Assembly (NCBI GenBank): GCA_000310025.1
Contig: FN649740.1
Span: 2,131,756 to 2,156,378 of the forward strand
Direction of reading: 5' to 3'
DNA length: 24,623 nt
DNA from: Ectocarpus siliculosus
Taxonomy: Eukaryota > Sar > Phaeophyceae > Ectocarpales > Ectocarpaceae
Position 1 is the stretch's first letter. The number at the start of each line of letters is the position of its first letter. Positions 1 to 9,300 of this stretch are shown here, in pieces. The notes beneath the pieces were generated by a model. It had not been told where the DNA came from, searched no databases, and worked only from the letters and a program-made list of their open reading frames with translations. The position numbers were made by a program, and so were the translations under genes.

Positions 1-330
1 GAAAAAAAAAATTTTTTTTTTTTTTTAAATTTTTTGGGTTTTTGGAAAAATTTTTTAAAAAAAAAAGTTACCCCCCCAAAAATTTTTTTTCCGGGAGGAT
101 TGGGGAAAAACCAGTTTTTAAATTTTTTTTTTTTCCATTTTGGCGGGTCCCCCAAATTCCCAAAAAGGGGGGGGGATTTTTTGGGGAATAAAAGGATTTA
201 ACCCCCAGGTGGGGTTTTCCTTTTTTTTCCGGGGGCCCCCTTCAAAAAAAGAAAAAAAATTGGGGAAACCCCCCGGGTTTTTTTTTTTCCCCCCCCCCCC
301 CCCCCTTTCGCGTTTGGTGATGGGAGAGCC
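1..330. other. Low-quality contig end (homopolymer-stretched sequence)
   Basis: Almost every base sits in a run of 3 to 15 identical bases (A, T, C or G), with none of the mixed composition seen from about 330 onward. Reading frames here are artefacts of these runs. The pattern matches degraded base calling at the end of a read or contig, and the other end of the window (24361-24623) looks the same. Nothing biological is called. Confidence 0.8.
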
Positions 331-1205
331 TGGTCCGGTGAGAACCGGGCGCGTTCCGTCCCGGTTTGGTAGGGATGGGAGGCCAAGGGTCAAAGGATTA
401 CGGCAGGCAGGACTAGGAGTACCCCCCCCCCCCCCCATTGCCTGGCCCCATGTCCATGCCCAACAGGGCGCTCCTATCCGAAGTCAACCCGCCCAGAACC
501 GAAGAAATTTCGTCCAAGATCGCGTGCGACTCTGTTATGTGGTTGCTTGCTGGCCGGACGAAAGACTAGCCAGAGTACAAGAACTGCAATCGTTTGCAAC
601 GATAAAAAAAAGGTAACCGTATCCTTTACACCGTCATCACATGGATTCTGGGATCTGAATTCAAACAACCAGCAAATTACACGCAATCATTCTGACGTGC
701 ACACAAAAGAACCACGAAAACGATGCTATTATATCACCTAGTATTTCCACAGCCCCGCCAAGAGCGAATGCCGCACGGGCTACTCCCACCCCCAAGCGCA
801 CAAAAGTCAGTCTGCTATTCGGCGGCGCTTAGGTATCGCCGTGGTAGTTGCCGTTGGTTTCGCTGTCGTACCCCCCCCTTGTGTAGATTTCGGTGCCGCT
901 TTCGCTGCGTCTTCCGCTTCGTGCGCTCGGTCGAGGCAATGTGCGACAGCTTCCAAAATCGGAAATAGGGAACGGTTCAACAACAGATGATGCGAACGAA
1001 CAGCAACAACAAAAAGTTAAAACGGCGGCCGGCATCTGGATGACACCCGCAGGAAAAAGCCGAGAAACTTTCGCGTTGGATGCATGTGCCAATGGGGTGT
1101 CCGGTGTATGATAGGCTATACATATGGTTGTGGTTCTCGGTGGGAACGGCGAGAGAGAACGTGCAACAGGTATTGTCCCTAACAAGTGGCAGCATCCACT
1201 CTGTG
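331..1205. other. Non-coding flank downstream of the small minus-strand gene
   Basis: Normal-complexity sequence with a 16-base C run near 421-436. I see no recognisable gene. On the minus strand, 831-880 is a short C-ending reading frame (ending ...YDSETNGNYHGDT, then stop). It could be a last exon of an alternative transcript of the neighbouring gene, but the nearby AG acceptors do not give the phase needed, so it is not included. Confidence 0.4.
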
Positions 1206-1641
1206 CTAATGCGTTCTGCTCGGCGTTGGTCCAGGTACGCCGCTATTGATGATGCCGGTGCCTACCTTGGTGGTGCTACTGTACACCGCTGAAAGCACAA
1301 GGAACAGAACATGAATGGCAACCTCGCCGTGACATCAGCTTCATATAATGCGCGGTACTACTGAGAGAGGTATATAGCAGGGCGGGTGGATGGTCTAACC
1401 TAAACTATGACAGCTGCATCTCTCGCTAGGCAAGCAAACACAGACAAGTGCACGTACTGTACTGCCTCCGACTACACGTAGGGCTCTGGCACTCACCGAA
1501 AACCAGTGCAACGGTTCCGACGAAAGGAGCTGCCGCTTTCACAGCTCCGAGGCCGTAGGCGGAGTACATCAGGAAACTCAAATAGGTCACGGACAACGCT
1601 ACGGTCACAAGGACCAGGTACGTGGCGGCGGACGAACTCAT
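1206..1641 (-). CDS. Small putative two-helix membrane protein, unrecognised, two exons
   Basis: Exon 1 runs from 1641 to 1497 and ends at a strong donor (TTCG|GTGAGT), phase 1. Exon 2 runs from 1288 to 1206, entered through TTTCAG, and stops with TAG. The joined frame is about 75 aa. After a short polar start (MSSSA) come two hydrophobic stretches, about residues 6-32 (YLVLVTVALSVTYLSFLMYS) and 38-51 (APFVGTVALVF), which look like membrane helices. A short polar, Pro/Ser/Thr-containing tail follows. I do not recognise the family. The start is the only ATG just ahead of the hydrophobic segment. A shorter exon 2 (1288-1266, donor AAG|GTAGGC) joined to a further 3' exon is possible. It is divergent from PSMB3, about 390 bp away, so the two may share a promoter. 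Exon 1 is fairly convincing; the 3' structure is not. Confidence 0.42.
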
Positions 1642-2031
1642 CTCGGGTTCAGCGGCTGGAGGGAAAGAGACGAGACGCCAGAGACCGAGGGGGGTTAGCA
1701 GTGAGCAGAGAGAGGGTTGGCGGAAGTTCTACGAAGATCTCGGAGTTCAACCGCGGCGTTTTCGAGAGAAAATTAAAAGTGGACCGGAGATCTCGGAGAC
1801 CGGACCGGAGACGGATCAGAGATCACAGAGCGATCGCCACAAAACACACACAACACGCTTGGCAAGTCTGTGCACGCCGGGAGCATGGAAGCAAAAATGC
1901 TTCACGGCCAACATGGCAACGGGAAACGAGTTCGAAAGCGTTGCACCGCTGTCGCCCACTGCAGCGACGATCGACGAATACGACATCGCTGCCTTTTTCC
2001 AACTAAGCTCACGCGCTTGATCGGCGCCATC
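1642..2031. promoter_or_regulatory. Divergent intergenic region between the small membrane gene and PSMB3
   Basis: This interval of about 390 bp separates two start codons facing away from each other, so it should hold both 5' UTRs and either a bidirectional or two overlapping promoters. I see no clear TATA box. It is purine-rich on the plus strand around 1665-1810 (many GAGA/CGGAG motifs). An ATG at 1913 opens a 35-codon frame that closes at 2020 and is not in the PSMB3 frame; it may be an upstream ORF or part of an unseen 5' exon. Confidence 0.4.
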
Positions 2032-4306
2032 ATGCTCGTCGCAACGGTAGCTCTCAGGGGCGGGGTCTTGGCCTCGTCAAACCCTCTCGAGCTCAACGGG
2101 GGGTCTTGCCTCGCTATGGCGGGCAAGGGTTGCGTGGCGCTGGCGGTGGACCGGCGATTCGGGCTGGAAGGGCAGCTTGTCTCAACCGAGGCGAAACGCG
2201 TGTTGAAGGTACGGCTTTGGGAGGGAGCTGCACACCTGCTGTTTGGCACACGGCTTCAAGCACACCTTGGTGATGGGATAGATGTGTCGCGTATTCCGCC
2301 AAAGTAGTCGAAGCTCTGGGTGCTCGAAGTCGGTGAAAACAGTGCTTTGTGCGGCCTTTGTACAGCACACAGCACTCGCGAACGCCTAGGCACTGGAAAG
2401 GGAAACTTTAGCGTTCACAACCTACGAACAGAGTGTGCACGGGACTGTCAACTTTGACCTCACTGCTGTAGTGGTTTTAGCAGTTGATGGAGAGTTGCGA
2501 ACCCTCTTGCTCTTGCAGAGAGCAAGGTGTCCTCACGTTGGGCAACGAGAATGAAAGTGGGGCACGTGTAGGACCACGTGGACAGCAGCAGGACAGGCCT
2601 GAAGAAACCAGAGAGACGTAATGTGAAAGGAAGTGAGACCAGGCGAGGACAACCTACACGGGACTGTGAGCCAACTGGATACCTGGTGTACAACAGTGCT
2701 GTTACATGAAAACCTTGTTTGGGTATTGAATGGTTGTTTTGGCGACGACCCAGGTTGTTGTGTGGCGCACCCTCTCCTGGAAACATCACGGAGCCGAGCT
2801 TTGGCCTCTCGTGTCAGCTACCGTAAGAGGCGGAGAGATGGCACGACACCCCCCCGAGACCGACTTTCCAAGCTCGATTGCTCCACAGCCAAGGGGGGTG
2901 CGGAAAGAGTCCGATGCGTCTGCGGAAAGCCGTCGATGCAATCTTTCCAAAACCACTATTGTTGGTGTTATTACAATCTTGGTTATGGAGTAGTCGAGGT
3001 CTAGGGGGGTGCCATCTCGCCGCCTCTTTTGGTGTTCTTTTTCTCTCTCCCTCTCTCTCTCTCGCCCCCCCCCCCTCCCCCCCCCCCTCTCTCTTTTTTG
3101 AACCCTAGCAGTCCTCAATCCCCCATCTCACACACACCACGACAGGGCACACCTCTGAAACATACACCGAAAATTTTCATCCTACAACCTGCGCGCATAA
3201 CACACACACAGGTCAACGGCCAACTACTTTGCGGATTCACGGGGCTGTGGACGGACGTCTTGACGGTGATGCAGGACCTGTCCTCGGAGGTCGCCCTCAA
3301 GAGCCTGGCGGAGGCCGACCGCCCCATCGCCCCGGCGGCGCTGGCGGGGCTACTCTCTACCCTGCTCTACTCGCGCCGAGGGAGCCCGTGGTTCGTGGAG
3401 CCGATCGTTGCGGGTCTGGACCCCCGGGGCAGGCCGTATCTCTGCGGGCAGGTGTGTTCTGGGCTGCTGGTGTATGTACTTCAGACGGGGGGGTGGGCGA
3501 GGCGGGGCCTGTTCTATTCGAAAACGTGTTTGTCATGGGTTTTCACATTGGTCGAGAGATTTTTCCAGGTCGTTCGCCAAGGAGTTGGATGTTCTCTCTG
3601 TGGCCCCACCACAGCAGTAAACAAGCCTGTCAAGTGTCAGGGCCATGGGAAAATGGCGTCTCCGTGAAGACAAGAGACAGCCTGGGCGCTGTATCCATTT
3701 TTACGCATGTTTTTGCAATTTTTGCACAGCCAGGGTTATCGGCGTGAGTGTGTGCCCATAACCACGGCGTTGTGAGATGCTTCGATCCCTCTGCGAGCCC
3801 AGGAGGAAGGTTTGCCGATCACGCAAGGTTTGGAGGGAAGGACTCAGTCGGACATGTTTTTGGTTGGCCTTTTGGGTAAAGCGGTACCATTATACTTGTA
3901 GAACAGCACCATTCAATAACCACATGTCCAGTTGGATTCTTGGGGAAGACAGACGATAGTGCCCACAACTCAAACATGCAGAATCAGCTAATGTTCTAAT
4001 TTTTTTCTGCAAGTCCCTCACCTGAGTAGCACCTGTCCCCCGCCCTCCGCCCCCCCACAGGACATACTTGGAGCCCCCGTAGAAGTGGACGATTTCGTGG
4101 TGGCAGGTACCTCGGCGCAGTCCCTGTACGGAACCTGCGAGGCTTTCTTTCGGCCGGGGATGGAGCGGGAGGAATTGTTTCGGGTGGCTTCCCGCTGCCT
4201 GCTGTCGGCGCTGGAGCGGGACTGCTTGAGCGGGTACGGGGCGGTGGTTCACCTCATCACCGAGGAGGGCATCGAGACGCGAGAACTCACGACTCGGATG
4301 GATTGA
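2032..4306 (+). CDS. PSMB3: 20S proteasome subunit beta type-3 (non-catalytic), three exons
   Basis: PSMB3 is one of the four non-catalytic beta subunits of the 20S core. It forms part of the beta ring and has no peptidase activity. Exons are 2032-2208, 3212-3451 and 4061-4306, with both introns in phase 0 and GT..AG borders; the joined protein is about 220 aa. Family hallmarks in order: NGGSCLAMAGKGCVALAVDRRFG (residues 22 on), LCGFTGLWTDV, EPIVAGLDP, VDDFVVAGT, LSGYGAVVH and the C-terminal LTTRMD. Alignment to the animal protein is gap-free across the exon 1/exon 2 junction. The residue where catalytic beta subunits have Thr1 is Ser after GG, as expected for an inactive subunit. The animal protein is 205 aa. 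The extra 15 residues all precede NGG, so the ATG at 2032 is a best guess, and a 5' intron or later start is possible. Intron 1 carries an inverted-repeat element at 2825-3028. Confidence 0.93.
2825..3028. mobile_element. MITE-like inverted-repeat element in PSMB3 intron 1 (copy B)
   Basis: The left arm (from 2825, AAGAGGCGGAGAGATGGCAC) is matched in reverse complement by the right arm ending at 3028 (AAGAGGCGGCGAGATGGCAC), with one mismatch in 20. Homology continues inward through a C-run, AGACC and CTCGA..ACTCCA. The left arm has an extra 11 bases (GACTTTCCAAG) that the right arm lacks. Total size is about 200 bp with no coding capacity, as in a MITE. No target-site duplication is obvious. 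Its inner arm (GACCGACTTTCCAAGCTCGA) matches the arm of the element at 19494-19930, so the two appear to be one family. Confidence 0.6.
3042..3102 (+). repeat. Polypyrimidine (CT)n/C-run tract in PSMB3 intron 1
   Basis: A stretch of about 60 bases that is almost all pyrimidine: CT dinucleotides, then two long C runs, then CT and a T run. It begins about 14 bases after the inverted-repeat element and lies roughly 110 bases upstream of the exon 2 acceptor. Confidence 0.8.
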
Positions 4307-6388
4307 TCAATTCTCCGAAAAAAGCGGAGGCGGATATATGGTTTGTGTTGATTTCGTTGGGAGTGTGTGTCGATCGATAGCTCTCGCCTGGGAAAGTAAG
4401 ATTGACACACATCCGAGAGTGGCGGTAGACACGGCGTGATTCAATGATTGGATGCCGCCGCGGTGCCTTGCGTTGTGTGGTTGATTCGCTTTTACGGAGT
4501 ATCGGTGTGTTTGTAATAGCCTGAATCATGTGAATATTGTCTGCGTTCGCGCCACGCTTCGGCGGAGAGCATGACAACACGTACGTATGACCTTTTGATT
4601 GGACTCAGAAGGACCAATCAACGCAAATGATGGCATGTCTTGTTGATATGTTGTTTCGTCGGTCGACTTTGCTGTCCAACGACGACGCCTCTCCTTGTGC
4701 TGCTGGTTTGTTGCCCCCAACATCTCGAGGATTCCACCTCAACCGCATATATATGCACAACGAATCGGCCATCATGCCATGATGGGTTAGGCCCTATAGC
4801 GTTGTGGGGGTCGATTTTAGCGCACAAGTGCGGAGGATATCGGCGGCGTGCCGTCCGACAGCCGACTTATTTTGTGTGCTTCTAGGAAGGCGCGGGAAAT
4901 AGAGGTCCGTGCGTGAGTGGTCCCGGATCGAAAACAACCTGATTTTTTTTCTCGTACGATACTGCTGTACCTGTCGCGGGTCGCAACCTCCTGACTGTTG
5001 GCCCCCCAGGTAATGCGTACCAGCAAGTACCAGTATCATTTTCGGACACAAGCGCACTGGACATGAAATTACCACGCAAACGAGAAGCGGGAGAAAGACG
5101 AGAACATTAAACCTCAGGTTGAATCACTAGGCAAGCGTAGTTACATGATTGACTCATGGGACATACTGCTCAAATATGTTAGTGTGCGAAAAGCCAAAAA
5201 CGCGGCAAAGACCCAGCACTGTATATTGGGACATTGATTCCTCCTCCCTTCCAAACTCCCACTTCAACAAGTTAGATATTGCAAAGAACAAATCGATTCG
5301 AACGTTGGCGCTACCACCGCCTGTGGGCGACACAAAGATGTACCACAGGCACGCCTCTCGCGGCGGCAACTGCGAAAGGTCATGCCCCCGCACAAAACGC
5401 CTAGAGCAGCTTCGGCATCTACTTCAACCTGCACATCGTATTTACCTTCTCTAAAATAGACAGTCGTATTCTACCCCTTCGCCAGCAACCGACGCACCAT
5501 AAAACAACGGCACACGAGCCGCCAACATGGCAGCAGTGCTGTTGCTGTTGCTGCTGCTACTCCTAAAATTTACGAACAGCGGGGCGAAACGCCAAGCTAA
5601 GGGGAAAAGAAAAGCGCGTCATCGCACAACTGCCGCCCGCTGTTGCTCACGTTCGCGTGAATAGACCCTGCCTACCGAAAGCTCCCTTCGGAGATCATGC
5701 CTCCTCCTTCCCCTCTCTCCTCTTCCGTCGGGAAGCGATCACGCCGCATCGTTGCCGGGATTTGCTGCTGTGTCGCTCAGTTTTCAACTGGAAGTTTTGT
5801 TGGACTTCCGACCCCGGGAGGCACATGCCTTGCGGGACGAAAACAACGAGTCCCAGAGGCTCTGGCTCTCGCTCGGCACATGAACGGTTTCAAGCCGGTC
5901 GCCACAGGGAGGGGTGCAACCTCCCCACTCCCCTTTGTCCGCGAGAACTGAAGCGTCTGTTTACTCGTTTTTGTGCGTCCGTCAGTCTTCTGCAACACCC
6001 CCACTGAAAATCTCAAGTATCTTATTACACGGCGGTGTGAGACAGTTGTTAGGAAAAATAAATAACACAGAAAGACAGTTGTGCTGAAGGCTATGGTACC
6101 ATTTATCCGAGACACTACCATGCAAGAAACTTCAAGGTTGACGTGCCCAAAACAACCGAAGGGGTGAGACCTGTCCCGTGCTGTTGCTGCTCCTGCTAAC
6201 GCATTGCCGAGGAAAACGCTCACACAGCAGCAGCCTTGCCATCTCGGGCAGTGCAGTCTTGGAGCTCTTCCCGCTACGGCAACAGCGACGAAAAAAGCAC
6301 GAAAAACACGCAATTGATGCTACAAGAGTTAAAAGAAAAAAGTCAGTCAAGCATGACTTCCGCTCCTTGGGGATGATGGGGCTTGTTC
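4307..6388. other. Convergent intergenic interval (3' ends of PSMB3 and NUF2)
   Basis: About 2.1 kb lies between two stop codons that face each other. I see no conserved protein or RNA gene. Long 3' UTRs of both genes probably occupy part of it. A possible plus-strand poly(A) signal variant (ATTAAA) is near 5106, and an AATAAA on the plus strand lies near 6057. A CTG/TTG-rich patch is at 5533-5560 and a similar one at 6179-6196. The longest reading frame, on the minus strand at 5777-6313, has no recognisable domain and mixed codon use; I treat it as chance. Confidence 0.5.
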
Positions 6389-9300
6389 TCATGTGAGGAC
6401 GGTTGAGGGATGGTGCTCTCCGTCTCGCATCGCTGCCTGGAGCCGCCTCGCGTAGGCACCGGTGATGCCGCCGATCTGTGTCAGGAGCTCCTTCGTGTCC
6501 GAGACGTTCTTCGCCTGTTCAAAGGAAGATCGACAGAAAAGATAGGAATCCAAGGGTTTTTATTATATCCACTTCGTATGTATGTACCGCACACACGAAG
6601 CGCACGACGGAACATCAGTCCAGGTCGTCACTGACTGTGGAGATTGCCTTAAACGAAGAAAGGGTTGCGTCTCCCCAACGATTGCCGAGGACGGGCCCCG
6701 CCTTTTCACGTCACGGTGAGCTTTTCAGGGCGAGCTTAACGGCAAGCAGGGCACCACTTACCGCACAAGCAAGCAGATATTGCTGTTGCTTCTAACGCGT
6801 ACACGTTCGTCGGCTCAAGGAAGGGCACCGTAGTGCGCCGAACTATATCCAGCACGCGAACAACAGCAATCACGAAGATAACCCCGACGCGTACCTATTT
6901 AGGAACACAATGTTTGATGTTACGAAATACTCACGACTTCAGCCTCCACGTTTTCCTTCTCCTGGCGGTACTGATCTAAGACCGCCTGGGATTCCTCCAT
7001 CCGAGCATGTGCCTGCGTCAAATTAAACCAAAAAGACAAGCAAAACGACAACAATGCCCGCAACAAGCACGGAAACAACAGGTCACACACACCACAGCAG
7101 TCGATTGTTTTCTTTTCGAGCAAGGCGTTTTATCGCCTACATATTTCTTGGCTGTCGCTCGTCGTTCCTCATCTCTCTTACCGGTACAGGTAGTTTTACG
7201 GGGGCTACCCACTATTATATAGCATGATCGGGCTGTGTTCAACAGGCAGAAAAATCCATTGAAGGTCAAGAAGGGTCATCCTCTCGGTGGTATACTCGGG
7301 ACGACGGCAACTTGGAGTACGTGATGGAAGCACAAAACACGGCATATAGCGTGAAAATCACCTGGGATTGGTGTGCGAAGGGGCGAGAATGGGATCAACC
7401 CGGAATCAGCGCGCAACAAGACTATTGTACCGCCCGCGGAACTGAAAGGATTGACTCCCTGACATACATGAACCATCGAGGAGAGCATATTTAGCGAAGA
7501 TTCTCAAGGATTCATGTTGACCAACGGAAGCACGTTCAAAAGAAAACTCTTGTGGGTACAGCTCTCCCTTTTAACAGCCTTTCTACGCCACTCCCATTGA
7601 ACCCACGCAATGAAAACAATAAATTTGCTGGTTGACCTTGTCGCGTCTTCTTAAAATGAAGTGAGTGGATATTTTGCTCTTCAATTTACTTTTGTGTTGG
7701 GAGCGGGGAAGCTAGGAGCGAGCACGCACACCCACCTCGTTGTAGTGAGCCTCATTCTCAGCGATGGCCGCCCTGATCGCCTCCATCTCCCCCGCCATCG
7801 CTTCCGTCTTGAAGGCCGCTTGCTTGCGAAGGTGGGCAAGCTTTTCCTCGAACCTGTTTCAATTTCACGCGTGTTCGTGGTTGTTGTTGTTGTTGTTGCG
7901 ATACCGCTGTGCATATTCTCACCATTCCTTGCAAGAGAAGAAAGGCGAGACCCGAAACAAACAAAACGAGAGAGTCCAGAGAACACGCGAAGGAGAGAAA
8001 AGGAAGGGCAAAACCTCGCTTTGAGTAAGCATAGGGCAACCACTGTCCACTAAGAGGGCATGGATGACTTCGACACAAATACCCAAAAGTGGACAGGGGA
8101 TTTCAAATACCCCGCTGACAAGAAACGCTGCGATGAATACGCGGAACAGGTAGCACCATACGCATGGGCATGAGAGACACGCGCGTACGTATGCATACAC
8201 CCGCACAGGGCGTGCGCGAAGCTACGACGTGCTTGCCTGACACCTGGGCTCGTCCCATTCGTCTAATGCTAGCTAGCTCCCTGGGAGAACCATGGTTTCT
8301 TGTTGTTAGACCGATCGTACACTATGTTGCGAGGGGTCAGTCGATTGGCACAGGTCAACGCTAGCAAACAATCACACTTCGCCCAGATATCATGACCCTT
8401 AGAAGCGCTTTCCCGATTTTTACCGGCACTGAGACCGACAGCTTTTCGCTGGTCAGCCGGTTGGCACAGACAGGAAATACGCTAACAAACATACCCACCC
8501 AGATCATGGCGCTTCGAAGCGTTTTTCCGTTTTTTCCCGCACTGAGACCGACGGTTTCGTACTCATCAGCCGGTTGGCACACGACAGGTCAACGCAAGCA
8601 ACCAAGCGCAACTAACACTCCTCACCGGACCAGCCTGCGCTGGAGCTCTGCCTTCTCCGACGACCTCGTCGCAAAGTCGTTCCTCTTCTCGTGGATCTTG
8701 TACTGCGTGTTCTTCACCTCCCTCATGGCGGACTCCTGCTTGCTCAGCTCCGTCGCCGCCTGCCAGGAATTATAAGTTTATTGGTTGTGCTTGGGTGTTG
8801 TGCTGGTGTTGTTATCTACGCCTATCGATAGGATCAATCGCCCAGCTGGCGATCCTTCAAGTCTACGGTCGTGATTGGATGCGTCGCGGCGCTCTTGCGT
8901 TTCTTTTCGATCAATCGTCAGTGCCGGCAACCGAATGTTTCCACGCAGGCCATGTCGTGCACGAGGCGCACCCTTGGGTCCTGCCCGCCCCCCACCGCTG
9001 TCTGACGCTGGAGAACCTCTCACGAGTTCTCTCTCTGTGATACACCAAAAAACGGTACCGCTGCACCACAACACGCCCGGTACTTCAACTGTGATGGCGC
9101 TGCCGTACAGTACCTCTTCGATGTTAGCCGTAGCCTTGGCAAGCTCTCTTCGCGCCTTGTTCATCACCACCACGCTGTGCTTGAAGCTCTGGGCTTTCCT
9201 CGTCTCCGCCTCCACCTCCGACAGCTCCTACAGTAAACATCCGCAAAGGAGTTCCAGTAAGTAAAAAAAAAACATCGCAACGGCAACAACAGGCAACAGC

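Noticed and set aside
831-980. Minus-strand frame ending YDSETNGNYHGDT as the last exon of the small membrane protein
   Set aside because: The codon bias is suggestive, but the usable acceptors do not match the phase of exon 2, and a simpler two-exon model closes at 1206.
1913-2020. Short frame starting MATGNEFESVAP as a possible first exon of PSMB3
   Set aside because: It is in a different frame, and I found no donor/acceptor pair that joins it cleanly to the conserved exon; it is kept only as a possible upstream ORF.
5777-6313. Minus-strand 178-codon open frame downstream of NUF2
   Set aside because: It lies in the probable 3' UTR interval, has no domain, and its codon use differs from the real exons.
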